Part shown: piece by piece, positions 12,692 to 25,092 of the stretch | How positions within the stretch are numbered: position 1 is the first letter of the stretch | How the letters are laid out: each line of letters begins with the position of its first letter | NCBI GenBank assembly: GCA_003415625.1 | Contig: PYIU01000004.1 | Location: forward strand, 62,001-126,000 | DNA: 64,000 bases | Source of the DNA: Aquanectria penicillioides | Taxonomy: Eukaryota; Ascomycota; Sordariomycetes; Hypocreales; Nectriaceae | Direction: 5' to 3' | Translations under genes and position numbers: made by a program | Notes under the pieces: model-generated | What the model was told of the DNA's origin: nothing | Seen by the model: only the letters and a program-made list of their open reading frames with translations | The model's database searches: none

Positions 12692-13840
12692 TGGTGAGCG
12701 GACAAGATCGGCAGCGGGTTGTGCCGCATGGGGTCCGCCTATTGTTTTTATTGATAAAACAGTCTAGAAACCAGGGTGAACTGTCGACGAGATCCATGGG
12801 ACGAACGGTCCCCGAGGGACCAAGCTTTCGCACCTAGTTCATCATCGTGTGCCTGTAGCTTGGATAAATGGAATCGATTCCTTTGTCCTAAAAACACCAA
12901 ACATTCTTCTCAGATGTGACGGGTCGGAAGGATTTGAGTTCTGCGATGATTTGCGATTCCGGTCCCGAGCCTAGTTGTGACTTGGCCACTTCGCGAAGAC
13001 CAGTGGCCGATTGGGGAAGAAACAATAAACTCATGGTGGATGATTGATTGCAAATTGGTTGGTGCAGTGGCTCGATCGCTCGTGAGTTTTAGAATGCATT
13101 CTGGTCGCATTTGTATTCCTAATGACATCGCAGCAAATTCTCATATCCTACGCTAATTGACTCTGCACAAGCTCACATGGCTTATGATGATATTTTCCGT
13201 ATGTAGTTAGGCCACTGGCATGGTTAGGTGGACATTAGTCACTTAGTGCCCTACTCAACAATGCGGACGTGGTGGCGCATTTATTAGAAACAACTTGTAT
13301 TGTCTGGATTATTTACGACCTAGAAAAATATGACGAAATGACACCAGTGTGCCATTCTAGAACCACCTCAACATCCAACATGCCTGATTATCTCCACGGC
13401 TCTGGCCTCCCGCTCAGGGCCTAGTTCAGCCTCCATTGAACTAACCAGTCAAGGAGGATAATATATTATGGTGCAGGGGATATAAAAGGCCACAGTGTTG
13501 CTTGTGCTTTTATGACCGGGGCGTTTAGGTAGAAAGGACTAATGAGGAACCAGTGGTATCAGGGCCGACGTGGCCCTATTACCCTTAGCTCAAATCCATT
13601 TTAACCCGCAACACAACCAATAACTGAACCCATATGGAATAGAAGAGGCGGAGCTAAATGGAGAAAGAAAGCAGCTAAAGGAATCACAGAATATTCACAT
13701 GAGCTTTATCAATTCCTATCAAAAACTCCCTAATTGGGTTGTATAGGGAGAGGGATGGATTGAGGTCCCAGGATACTAACACCTTTCATACCGAAATGCA
13801 TAACAGTTTGAGGTATCTCCGATAATGCCAGAACTTTTCA
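12692..13840. other. Intergenic region with an orphan TATA box
   Basis: No gene recognised. A consensus TATAAAAGG lies at 13481-13489 on the plus strand, but no open frame worth calling follows it, so it may be the promoter of a lost gene. The only moderate frame (12910-13128, minus) has no family features. Confidence 0.35.
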
Positions 13841-14215
13841 TCAATTCAAAGAGAGCGTATTCGCTTTATGATTCCCGAAATTGTGGTGTATGAGGAGTTG
13901 GAGGGATCCAGGGTAATAATTGTGCAAATAAAACATCCCTTCAGTGTTTGACATTCGCCTCGCAGTCCAGTTCCATAGGTTCTCAGCGAGAGCTTCATTT
14001 GCGGCAAGCTCAGATAGTTTTGAGTCGGTGGCATCCCGGCTGTAGCAGTAATAAAACTTTCCAGAGAGTGGTCCCACATCAAAATACCTTCCGTTCAACC
14101 CGTTAAACTTGATTTCTGGGTCCACGGCAAGCAAACGCGTTGTAAGAGCATCATTTTCGAGGGGATGCTTGTGAGTCGGACGATTGAGGAGCCGATGAGC
14201 TCGATCATCGGCGGT
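13841..14215 (-). pseudogene. C-terminal fragment of an SDR-like dehydrogenase
   Basis: The frame reads LAVDPEIKFNGLNGRYFDVG, then SKLSELAANEALAENLWNWT. This resembles the C-terminal tail of fungal short-chain dehydrogenases, where a YF..G segment is followed by a helix ending LWEWS. The frame is open upstream to about 14205 (RAHRLLNRPTHKHPLEND) and then meets TAA. No Rossmann GxxxGxG or YxxxK segment was found further upstream, so it looks like an isolated 3' piece. Upstream at 14192-14211 is a small inverted repeat (CCGATGA, 6-nt loop, TCATCGG). Assignment to SDR is tentative. Confidence 0.4.
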
Positions 14216-15375
14216 AGTTTAGCCGATTCAGCCCCGGTTGAACGGCCGATGGTACCTTTGCCAAAGGTTACCCGCATGAAATAGAACTTCACGTTCGAGC
14301 TACTTACCTGAATCGAGGGAATTACTATGATATTTTGATACTCGATGCATTGAAAGGGTCTGTGAACATGTTGAGGAAATAAGCTATCAGCCAGTTTTGA
14401 ACCGGCGAATCTATGACATATTAGTAGAGTGTGGAATCACCACGATTTCTCCAAATGTACTATATAAAGAAGTGTCTTTAGCAAATAGTAATAAATTCAG
14501 AGGTATATGGTAAACAGAATATGTCATCATCAAGAAATTGGACAGACCGTTGTAAGCTAGCGTAAACGTCGGAAATTTTTTCCATTATGTAAATACCCCC
14601 GAGGTCGAGGGTATCTGATGGATTCGGGTTGTACATCGCATGTGTGTGTGCGATATTTAGTCACTCGCACCCCAGCTCATAAATGCTAAAGTTCTGAGTT
14701 AACCCGTTCACCACCACGTTACCCATCTAATTATTGCAATAATCCCTGCTCTTGTGTTCCTTGTCTTGATGCTCTAATTATCACCATTGAAGGTAAAAAC
14801 ACAACTACGAAAGGCGGCTGTGAGACCTACCAGCTTCTGGAATTGTTCGTTCGTTTTAATCTGCCAGCTGGGAGAACAGACGTTACATGAATGTCCCAAT
14901 GGGGAAGGGAGATTTTGGGTACATTCGCCACTCCACCAAATGAGCCGGAAGAGAGCCGTGTCGTAAAACAAGCGGTGTCAAAAGCCAGACCAAATGAATG
15001 GCTGGAGGAGCCGAGGCAAACTTGTCGCAATCTCAGCTCCAACTGATCATTTTTGCGATTGATTTCTTCTCCGTTGGGTGAGGTCTTGTCAACCCGTAAG
15101 TTGGGAGATCCCGGCGACCAACACCCCAACTCGTATAGCGATACGACCGGGATATGTGCTGAGATGCTTCATCAATTATGGGTGGCAGCACAAAGTGGGG
15201 GAAATAAAGGAAACGATTGTTCAGAGATGCCCATGCTAATCATGGCCTAGCCGACTTTGTGACGAACGGCCTGGCCCTTCCTGTGCGCCACCCGGCTCTA
15301 GCACACCGCAAAGCCGGTCACGGACGCGAAGCTTGCGGATTGGACACCGGGATGCCGGCAACGCCAATTTTTACG
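14216..15375. other. Intergenic region
   Basis: No convincing gene. There is a hairpin-capable stretch near 14597-14618 (ATACCC...GGGTAT arms) and a TG-rich run near 14641-14650. Frames on both strands at 14774-15250 overlap each other without motifs. Confidence 0.35.
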
Positions 15376-15382
15376 TATAAAA
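15376..15382 (+). promoter_or_regulatory. Candidate TATA box for the 15585 ORF
   Basis: TATAAAA, preceded at 15363-15367 by CCAAT. It lies about 200 nt before the ATG at 15585. The distance allows a 5' untranslated leader of ordinary fungal length. Confidence 0.35.
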
Positions 15383-15584
15383 CTTTCAAAGCAAGCCATT
15401 CCCCGTCGAAGTTGCCCTCACTTCATCAAGAATCAAATACTTGGACATTTCCTCTGCTACTTTGTTCTTCAGCATCATATTTGTTAAGCTGGGCTGTGAA
15501 CCATCCCATTCTTCGAAATTCATCTACATCAGAGGTACTAAACTCGAGCTGGCGCTCGGTGCATCTCCGACGATTCTCAGTCGC

Positions 15585-15885
15585 AATGGCAGTTTTGGAT
15601 TCAAATCAAGTTGATGCATCCAAGGGAGATACATCCTACAACCGTAATACCAAGACCGAGGGGCCATGCCAAGCTCCTGCGACCTCCAACCCACCAGGAT
15701 CATTGACCACAACGGCACGCTCCGGTAGGAATGTCGGGTATGCCGAATTTCGTCAATGGGTCGCCCTCCAAAAGGACGTGCCGATGGAAATGCCATTGCT
15801 CCCTGGACAGGACCTGAGCCTCCCTCTCATTAGTGGTTTATCGGCGACTAGTAGTTCTACTTCCAGTGGACCTCATGCGAAATGA
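15585..15885 (+). CDS. Hypothetical protein, about 100 residues
   Basis: Starts at an ATG in a fair context (TCGCA before ATGG) and is rich in Ser/Thr/Gly in both terminal parts, with a short conserved-looking centre (GRNVGYAEFRQWVALQKDVP). The same frame is open upstream of the ATG, but a TATA/CCAAT pair about 200 nt upstream supports this start. The sequence GTTTATCGGC..TTCCAG near the 3' end could be an intron, in which case the protein is longer. No family recognised; it may be the first exon of a gene whose remainder is lost. Confidence 0.3.
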
Positions 15886-17215
15886 CACCGAACACAGCAT
15901 CTTTCATTTTTGGGACATTCAGTCAAGAGAAAGAAGCGGCGAAATACCAACGCGGCAGTGCAACGTAGGCAGCCGAGGGTGGCCGGCTTCTTCACCTAAC
16001 AGACCTCACACCGCATTATGACGAATTACGACTGGGAAATATCAATTACGGAATCTGGCAATGGCCGACACGGCTGTCTTATCAAATGTTTTTCGTGGGA
16101 ATTTAATGAAAGGGAGGCGCATGTTTCATACGCAAGATCATGAGAAGCGTGGATCAAGAAGCAATATGCGATGGATGGATTTTGTGATGGTCATAAATAG
16201 ACTGGCGTGTATGACGGACGGTTCTTTTCTCCTTTTTTTTCTGAGCTTTATTTTACCCTTTGTGGAAACATATGGAGAGGTGTGGCGGAGTCTTAGCCCA
16301 ACGGAATTTGCAATATAGTGTTTCTCTTCAATGAACAAAGTCACAAACACGAAATGACGCGAAGCGACAGCGAGAGCCCCATGCACACACCACCATGCCC
16401 ACACATGCTATCCTTGATTTATTCCAATATGTAACGACGCCGCACGGAGGGGTGCGATCCCAGTGGGGTATCCAAGACCCGGGTTTCGGTCGATAGGATA
16501 CGGCCCGGCTCCGGCACAAGGTGACCGGTAACCGGTAACCGGTCACCTTCGACTATTTTGTGTGGGTCAGCGGTAGGTGAGATGAACACCTGATTCCAGT
16601 TTTTGCCACCTCCCCCCCCCGGAATATCTACCCGTGCCATCAGAGGTCCGTGCCATTGCCGGTGCCCGGAAAATTGCAGGTTTTTCTTCACCATCATCCG
16701 GTCGTTAACTCTTGCTTTTGCAATGATGGATCATGATATTCAACTTCCCCCGACTGGTGCAAAATAACAGCTCTATACCCAGTTCAGCCGCTGTGTTTCT
16801 GCCATGATTCTCTCCATGAAAACCCAGGGTGGTAATCATCAAACCGCAGTTTACTGTGCAGATCAAACAATTAAAAATTAGACACTGTTTCTAGATGGAC
16901 TTCCCTGACTCTTCATCTATCTTCGTTGTCATTCATCAGTCGTCCGTAGGCATTAGTAGTGTTGAGTTCATAGTCAAAGTGTCAAGGTATTACCAGGTCT
17001 CTGAATGATCTATTAGCGTTGCCACTAACCCCTCCTCAAACTTCTCTTAATTCTTCTTCATCAGATTTTCCCGCGACTTAGTGATGCAAATTGGCTTTTT
17101 TGTGAAGAAACTATCTGTTGCTATTTCGATTCCATTCAAACCGAATCTTGCAGATAAGAGAATATGATGCTTTGACAGGACAGCTCATATTGTTAACGTA
17201 AGCTTTCAGTGACTA
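15886..17215. other. Intergenic region containing a long palindrome
   Basis: No credible gene. The frame at 16061-16318 has a run of hydrophobic residues made by a T-rich tract and is not believed. A C10 run is at 16609-16620. The palindrome at 16518-16549 is listed separately. Confidence 0.35.
16518..16549. repeat. 32-bp inverted repeat with 12-bp perfect arms
   Basis: The left arm AAGGTGACCGGT (16518-16529) and right arm ACCGGTCACCTT (16538-16549) are exact reverse complements around an 8-nt centre. The core is itself made of overlapping GGTAACC heptamers, each a palindrome. It could form a cruciform or hairpin, or be a dimeric protein-binding site. Confidence 0.8.
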
Positions 17216-17990
17216 TTATTCAACGATAACTACCATGTTATCGTTTGCTTTTCCTTGCTCCATTTCTCTGTGAGCATCTTGTACATCCTTGAATTCAAAT
17301 ATCTTCTACGCTTTTGCATCAAACCTCCCGTTCGCCATCTTTTGCATTAGGCTTTTCCAAACACGAAGCTCCCAAAAAAGCTGAAATGAACTCCACTAGC
17401 CATCTGCAGTAATGGATTGAACCATTTCGCCTCATCTAGTCCAGCCAGGCCCTTGATTAGATCAAGTCCACCAAGCCAGCCAGCCAGCCAGAGATGACCA
17501 CCACGACGGACAAGCTGTAATGACTCGACCATCGTACTGTTGCCCACCAACTCCAGGATGCAATCAAATCTGTCGGGGATACCACTCTGCTGAAGCCTTT
17601 CGCCAATTTTTGGTCCTTCGCGTCCGGCGTTGGAAACTCCCTGCGCCTTTAGGGTTGCAAACTTGGCCTCACTTCGAGTTGTTGCTGTGACAATGGCACC
17701 CGCTTCAGTCACAAGATTGACGGCCGCCCCACCAAAAGATGATGTACGGTCTCAAATAACAATATTCTAACCATATTAGAGGCTCAATTTGCGGAAGAGA
17801 CAGGTCTAGGCTGTCTGGTAGCCCGCTGGCAAAGCTGCCGCATCTGCCCACGAGACAGGCAACGCTTCCCCGGGGCCACCAAGTGCAACAATGTTGCTAA
17901 AATTTGCTCCAGTGTACTGTTTGTAGCTTCCGGGAATGGTCCGACCAAGGCCGCCTATGAGTGCGGCCACGGGTGTCTCCAGAGAGCAAG
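17216..17990 (-). pseudogene. Zinc-type alcohol dehydrogenase / quinone reductase, broken
   Basis: Remains of an NADPH-dependent medium-chain dehydrogenase. Readable pieces in order are VAALIGGLGRTIPGSY, SWADAAALPAGYQTA, TSSFGGAAVNLVTEAGA (the nucleotide-binding Rossmann loop), CILELVGNSTMVESL, RGGHLWLAGWLGG and the tail REMEQGKANDNMVVIVE ending at TAA 17216-17218. Lesions: TAG directly after YQTA where the family has Trp, TAA and TGA in the segment before TSSFGG, a stop and apparent deletion after FVFGKA, and TAG within the DAKA..KIFEFKD segment. Several stops are explained by C-to-T changes (TGG, CAA, CGA). The first third of the protein is missing. Non-functional. Confidence 0.8.
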
Positions 17991-19578
17991 TTCACGCTGA
18001 TTGAATTCTGTTCCTGTTTGGGCCTTGGCTTGAGCCTCAATGATCAATTGTTGAGAGTTGAGATCGAGGGCAGTCTGCAGCGAGAGTTGGGTGATTTGTG
18101 TCCTTGGCCGTGGCAAAATATCAAAAGCAAATGTAAAAATCAAGGTGCCTGTTTTGTTGATATTGGAATGATAAATGTGTTACTTGTTATATGTCTGCTT
18201 CAGTATCGTGATTAGTGATTCATGCACATTATGCGAAGATCTGGCTTCAGCCAATCTGGACTCACTTAAATGCTTCACGTATACATGTAGCATTCTCAAA
18301 TTCCCAGAGTCTAGGTGCGATAGTCGAGCTCCTGCACCAGTCACTAGCCGCTCTGCATTGTTCTATACACAATATCACCGGCCACCCAACCACTTTCAAC
18401 TTCGCAGATATGAATTACGTTTTAAGAAATGGTTGAAAACTAGCCACCTGCTGTAAAAAGATTTTCAAGGATTTGTTATGGAAAGATTTCACGGCACATC
18501 GCTGACGTACAGATTTCAAGCGAACTGTCCAACAAAGGTTGTATCAAACGCAATAGATCCGATCAACCCGCGCGCGCGGGCTCTTGAAAAAGAAAAGTGG
18601 TAGGCTCGGTTAGAGGGGGGATTGTAAATGATATCAGATAATTTAAATCAAGCTCAATACGGTAAATACATGGTGGACTGTACATGGATGAACCGTAGGC
18701 GAATATATGTACCCAGCGCCTATTTTCTGTCTCCTCTTCTCCTTATGGAAGCTCCTTCTAATGTCGCAGATTCCAGTCATGTCATACCCACCAACAGCAC
18801 ACTATAGCATCTCATTAAATTTGCACGTCTTAGTGTGATGAGCAACGCCGCTTCCGTGTGACCATAGCATTTAAGCAAAATACGAGGCTTCCTGTCTGAT
18901 TGAAATGTGGGTTTTGGCAAATGAAACTTCATCATTTGCTTGATCATGAGGATCTCTTTGCTTCTTGTGCGAAGTAAACTCAAACCTGGTTTGCGCTGAG
19001 TTGCGCGAATTAATGTAGTAAGTTGCTGCGGTATCTACGTGGTACGCGGGCTCTAGTTAAAATCTCAAAACCGCTCTATTTACCCTATACAAGATGCTTA
19101 ATTCAGTCTAGGCGAGCCGTCTGAGAACATCATGATTGTTGTTGATTGAGGGGTTTCATTTCTCCGTGTGGGGAGGTACATTTACTAAGAAAGAGATCGG
19201 CTGCGGGGAATCAGCACCCTATGGCCTGACCGCACGAGGAAACATAAATTCGTTTTCTGTTTTGGGCAACCCCCGTAAGCTCACAGCTTTTGTGCCGCAG
19301 ATACCACTCTCAATTATGCCTAAATAGATCCTGCTGGGGATATTTACTCAAAGCATCCCACCAATTGTAATGTTGTTATACAATCCATTGCAGCTGCAGG
19401 GCTCGTTTACCATTTGTCGTGAGGTTTGTACTTAAGTAACTGCCTCGTCTCTTCAACGGAGCTGGAATGCTCGTACTCCACTGTTGCCATAGAACTGCTC
19501 AAGTCTCCTGCCGTTGACTTTGTGATAGCGCAAACTCTTCGGTCCAAGTTTAAAAAAAAAAACGCGCTGACATGCATC
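17991..19578. other. Intergenic region
   Basis: No gene recognised. It holds a 14-bp alternating CG palindrome (CCCGCGCGCGCGGG, about 18568-18581), the longest CpG run seen, and a related CGCGGGCTC word near 19046. The right end should contain the promoter of the 19579 gene. Confidence 0.35.
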
Positions 19579-22103
19579 ATGGGTACTAAAATATTTTGGT
19601 TGTACCTATGCATCTCCTTCGTTCGGGGAAAAATTGACAGGTGGGTTTGTGCTCGAGACTTCCCCATTACCAACCACTTATGTATTCAAGGCGTCGAATT
19701 GTATCGAACAATAATGTCATTCGCACTGAGCTTATCAACAATGAGACAACACCTCTTCAAGTTGGCAATGGAAATTTCGCTTTTTCTGCTGATACAACAG
19801 GGATGCAGTCCTATCTACCATATAATACAATGTCAACATGGGCGTGGCATAACGATACATTACCAACTACTAGGTATTGCTAGACTTCATTTCCAATTGT
19901 TCAGAATTGACTTATGCAAATAGCGAGATTAACGATTACGCTGGTATACCTATGGTCACTCATGGAAGAAATGTGTCATATGAGCTCCCTGACCCGAATC
20001 TTCCCGATGTTACTCAATGGTTGATTGGAAACCCTAATCGCATCAACCTTGGTCGGATTGGCCTCAGGTACAACAACCACACATTAAGTTCAGACCAAAT
20101 CTCGCACACTCAGCAAGAACTCGATCTTTGGAATGGAATACTCACCTCTACCTTCATAGTTGGCGGGGCCAAGGTCAAGGTTATCACTCAAGGCGATTTT
20201 GAATCCGATGCTGTTACTTTCGAGATTGAGTCTGATCTCATATGGTCCGGAGGCCTCGAGGTGGAGGTTGATTTTCCGTTCCCACCGATTCATACCACAA
20301 AATACAAGTATGAGGTGTTTACTGGGGTTTACGATTTCCCCAGAAACCATACAACTATTATAGAGAGAAACATGTCAGAAAATGCAGCACACATTCGTCA
20401 CGAAATGCAGGAGACCAAATACTTCGTCAACATATGTTGGCCCAAACAGTCACCAGTTACTCTCGCCAGGTTGGAGCCTGTGAGCTCCTCTGCGATTACT
20501 GCTCATCGATATATTGTCTCTCTAAAGTCTAAGCACATTTCGAAGATTTTGGCCTTCACCGCACACTTTTCACCGTCCAAGGCATTACCAGACCTCCCCA
20601 AGACCATTCGTCGCCGGAATAGTGCTGGTTGGAACAGCTATTGGAAAGAGGGTGGATTCATAGATCTTACAGAGTCTTCGAACCCAAATGCGACAGAACT
20701 ACAACGCCGAATAGTCCAATCTCAGTATCATGTCCGTGTCAATAGTGCAGGGACTGGCCAACCACCACAGGAGAGTGGTCTCATGAATAACGGTTGGTAT
20801 GGTAAGTAGTATTTTCCTGGTCTCATGTACCGTACTAACTTGCAAGGGAAATTCCACATGGAAATGGTAATTTGGCATTGTGCACACTGGGTATCGTGGG
20901 GCAAGGGCCAGTATTTCAACAACATTTTCCCAGCCGTATACGAAGCGCTTTTGCCCAGTTCCCTTTCCAGAGCTAAAAACATGGGATGGGAAGGGGCTAG
21001 GTGGCCGAAAATGACAGAAACTCTGACTGGAAGAAGTTCACCTGGCACGATAAATGGACTTTTACTCTGGCAACAGGTTCGTGCCAAAATAATATTAAGC
21101 GTACTTTGAGGCTAACATTCTGCACTTCAGCCACATCCTATGTACATGGCCCAGCTAGCATACAAAACGAAGCCCACTTTGGAGACCCTTCGACGTTGGG
21201 ACCCTATTCTAGAAGCAACGGCGGATTATATGGCTTCCTTCGCATGGTTGAACGAGTCGTCGAAGAATTACGATATTGGCCCACCGTAAGAATCAATTCC
21301 TGAGACGTTGACAGCCACGAAGCTAAAATAGTTAGATCATATGGTGTTACTGAGAATACACCTCCCAAGGAGACCCTTAATCTTGCATATGAGATTGCGT
21401 ATTGGCGTTATGGCCTTGACGTGGCCCGAGAGTGGAAGAAGAGACTGGGGAAACATATCCCTGAGCGCTGGACCACCGTTGCTGACAAACTTGCCAGGCC
21501 ACCACAAATTGACGGACTCTATACGGTGTATGAAGGCCTCAACGCTTCTTGGTGGGAAGATGCTACTCTAAACAAGGATCCACGAAGCCTCAATATGCTG
21601 CGAGGTATTCTACCAGACACCTCAGCTGTAGATGACGACATTGCCCGTCTAACTGCCGACAAGATTTGGGACATTTGGCCCGACACAAAAATCCGCGGCT
21701 GGGGGCGACCAATTTTAGCAATCAACTCTGCCCGAATTGGAAACCCCGAAAGAGCTATTCATCACTTGACTGCATACGACTATTGGAAGTTTGATGACGC
21801 TGGTAGGTTTCACCTATTTGTTCTTACCCAAGGGTAATGAGAATGCAACTAATGCCACTGCTGGTAGGGTTTGCCATTCGAGGCGGCGACGGTGGCACAC
21901 CTCCTCCATTTATGCCGGGAAACGCCGGGTTATTATTGGCGGGTGAGATGCGTAGGCTGGCTTGAATTGAAGAATCAAAACTGACTTGTTCCCTAGTCGC
22001 ATACTTGGCTGAAGGCTGGGAGGGTTCCTCGAGCGACGCGCCAGGTTTCCCAAAGAATGGAGAATGGGTCGTCAAGAAAGAAGGCCTTCTGAAAGCACTG
22101 TGA
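19579..22103 (+). CDS. Secreted six-hairpin-glycosidase-like protein
   Basis: Probable extracellular glycoside hydrolase with an (alpha/alpha)6 barrel, related to the GH95-like proteins of fungi. Eight exons were verified: 19579-19640, 19691-19873, 19924-20801, 20847-21076, 21131-21285, 21336-21802, 21868-21942 and 21997-22103. They sum to 2157 nt, or 718 residues. All introns are about 43-65 nt. The N-terminus MGTKIFWLYLCISFVRG is a good signal peptide, and the first intron is needed to join it to the conserved start TPLQVGNGNFAF. Further family-like blocks are TMSTWAWHNDTLP, WHCAHWVSWGKGQYF and FAIRGGDGGTPPPFMPGNAG, which may line the active site. Many N-x-S/T sites fit secretion. The exact family and substrate are inferred, not proven. 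No lesion was found, in contrast to its neighbours. Confidence 0.82.
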
Positions 22104-22602
22104 CAGTATTTGCGCACTTGAGAAGTTGCACTTGAAAATTCTGAATTCTGATCTCGCATTGGGTTTTGGAAGACCGTACGTCTCTTGGCAATACGTGGGG
22201 TTCGCTTGGGCCACGGCCACGAAATAGCACGAATTGAAGAACAGTATTCTACCTTCGGGTGGACTTTTAATGAAGCTGAGAGGATGTTGGCGGTTAATTT
22301 AGCCCCATTGCCGAATCAGCTGTGGTGTTACAGGGCTAGTCCTTGACCAATCCTATTGACCTAACGGTGGCTCTTGGGGCTGAGTCGTGCTGTTTGGTAA
22401 CTGTACCTGGCTTTGGGTGCCAACGAGAGGATCCAAATATATATGAAGTGATGTTATAGATTTGAGAGCTTTCTCCGGCTTAAATATAGGAAATCTGAAC
22501 CAGGGATGGATGATTGGTAACAATGTGAGCAACCCTAAACCAAAGCCAAGGAAAGGGGCCAGAAACAGATGGATTGAGATTGGCATCCGTCAATTTTCTC
22601 AT
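22104..22602. other. Convergent intergenic spacer
   Basis: About 500 nt between a plus-strand gene and a minus-strand pseudogene, expected to hold both 3' ends. No other feature seen. Confidence 0.4.
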
Positions 22603-23173
22603 TCAATCCTGAACCCAGAATCTCGGTCCCGTTACACTAATATCCCAACGGACCTCCACATTGTCGCCAACGCCAACGTACTTAACTCCAATTAGCTGTC
22701 CAGCGTGGCAGGCAATCTTCGGCCATCCGTTGAAAGACATTTCTCAAGTAGCATTTCCAGGCTTCGGGACAATAATATGTCTAGCATGATTGTCTCTGCT
22801 CTTGGTAGATGCCCATTCAGCGATGTCGCTAATCGAAAATTTCTCGGCGGAAGCGCGGGGAGGGTCCAGGTAGGTGAAGACATCAAGTGTCTTGGTGCCA
22901 GTGGAGACATCACGGTCAGATAGTTCGAAGAGAAGCTCGTACGTTTTCCTCCGAGTGCTCTAGTCAAACTCAAATGTAACAATAGTGGTTGTCTCATCTG
23001 CTGCTTTACCATTTTTGACCACGAGTAATTGATCTTGAGGATCCTGTAAAATCTTCCTGGTTTGAATCTAGTACGGTAGGTTTCTGATAGAGGATTGTGT
23101 TAGCTGCGCCAGATTCCACAACAGGTGTAGTGAACGAGGCTGCAGAGGAGAGGAGCAAGGCAAGGAACTTCAT
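22603..23173 (-). pseudogene. But2-like secreted protein, broken
   Basis: Starts MKFLALLLSSAASFTTPVVE, a clear secretion signal. After a frame change or unrecognised intron near 23010, it continues with VVKNGKAADETTTIVTFEFD, TYELLFELSDRDV, FDISDIAEW-like text and GVKYVGVGDNVEVRWDISV. The order and spacing resemble the C-terminal domain of fungal But2-type (ubiquitin 3 binding protein) secreted proteins. Two in-frame stops interrupt it: TAG after TFEFD and TGA after KPGNAT. The second is explained by CGA to TGA. Probably a dead gene; a short intron over the first stop cannot be excluded. Confidence 0.55.
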
Positions 23174-25092
23174 TTTTCTTGGTGGAATCTACATATGAGG
23201 AGATGCGCGAGATGGTCGAAATTACTTGACGAATTGCAGTTGAAGGGTTTTTATAGTCTTGCATCTCGCTACTCCTCGCAACATCAAGCTGCCATCATTG
23301 GTAATAAAAACGCTGGCATTCAACTCGTCTGATCGAATACAGAGCGTGATGCTAATTATATGTCCATATGGCTCATTCAGATCAACTGTTCAAGGGTGGG
23401 GGGTCCCTCCTGTGGTTGTCGAATGTTTGTATGCTTTGTGGGGCGGAGCATTATATTACCCGTGTCGAGTTTCAATCGCGGGGATCAACCATGAGTCCGG
23501 CTGCCATTCCTGAAATATGTGCATTGAATCGACCAATAAAATGAACCAAGTATGCACTAATCTTGGCAAAAGGAATGTAACAACCTCTAAGGCGTTCGGA
23601 TTGTCCTGTTTGAAGGCTCAGCTGAACACGGCGCCTGCTTGGCAGACGTCATTCTTCAGCATCTTCGTCGCAGAAACACAAAGATATTACTACTTATTAA
23701 ATTCATGTGCCAGATTGAGAATTTATCACATGGGACTATAGTTAATAGTTTTCTTTGGATTTTAATAGATGAATATTCATTAATCACCTGACTGAAGGTC
23801 GGGACAAATCCAACTCGGACATTATTCGTCAATGTTCTCACATGATTCTCTCTCTACTAGAGCTTTCATAATTCCTGTATCAAATGAAACGCAGAAGTAT
23901 CCGGTGTTGCATCGATTGCGACGTCTCGTAATGGTGGTCTTGATAATGATGTTGTCAACGATCCACTCTTGGCCCTTGACGGACCAAGTCGCATTGAATT
24001 AGGATCTGGGCATGGGTTTCTTAATTGGTCTTGGATTATGACAATACTTCAGGCCTTGCTTCAAGATATGGAAAGTGAATGGATGCGCTAGCTTTCAATA
24101 CAAGCATATGTGGTTGGGATCTACACCAAATACATAGCAGTAGCACCATAAAACGCAATGACAAAACTGTGGCGGTCTCTAATATTGCCCAAGGCTTGGC
24201 GATATTCGGAACTTGAAGTGGTTAACGGTTACTTGAACTTATTTAGTCTGGTTACCAATCGTAGTTCGACTAAATAGCATTTTTGCTAAGGGTACTGGCA
24301 ACGGTGGTTTCACAGATACAAAATTCGAAGACAAGGAGAGAACATCTGGAGACTGAATACCTTTGAGATAAAAAGTTTGGTTATGGATTTGAATGCACGA
24401 TAACAATCGATCCCGCTCATTGAACCTTGCGGTGATGCGAAATCTGACAATGCGAGGGAAATGGGAAGACATTGGTAGAACGTAAACTTGGTTCTGTCGG
24501 ATTTCATGAATCTAAAAAGTTTCAGAGATTATGAGTACTGAGTCTGGATAAGGAAACACTGAAACGCGTCTAAAGGATCGGGCTTTTGTAAACTTAGCCG
24601 ACGTGAATCTAGTGGAGTGCGAGGTGAGAGTTCCCACAAGAGAGGGTCTATTTCAAGACAGGTGAAAGTAAGCCTCCGTCAACGCTTGTCACGCTGTCCC
24701 AGTAATCATTGAGTAGATTATCGTTCACGCAATAACGTAATATCTTTATTCATATGTAACGCCCAGCTCGAATAGGGTAAGCACAACCAGCCACATTAGG
24801 GAGGATACGCAATGATATCAGGGTTGACTGTAATAATACACGCTTTGGTGGGTACTAGGAGCTATTCATAGGGTATGATGATGCGGTACTAATTATAGTC
24901 GGGGAAGCATTCGGCCCACATGAAAACCGTTATTGAGAAGCATTTCAACTTCAAATTAGTGCTTATTAACTAGAGGGTTTGTATGGGGCACCAAGATGGC
25001 TAAAAGCATTCCCTGGTCGCTCATGGCCGAGTCTTTCTTGGCACTCAACTTATTTCACGGAAGAACCCCGCGTCTCACAAAAATCACCAAAC
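23174..25092. other. Long intergenic stretch with weak relics
   Basis: About 1.9 kb without an acceptable gene. On the minus strand, 23890-24000 reads NATWSVKGQEWIVDN and 24239-24530 reads FPRIVRFRITARFNERDRLL. These could be remnants of one decayed gene, but the pieces lie in different frames and I recognise no family. Confidence 0.3.

Noticed and set aside
16061..16404. Two overlapping opposite-strand ORFs with a hydrophobic run
   Set aside because: Hydrophobic segment comes from a T8 tract; no family motif, no splice or promoter support.
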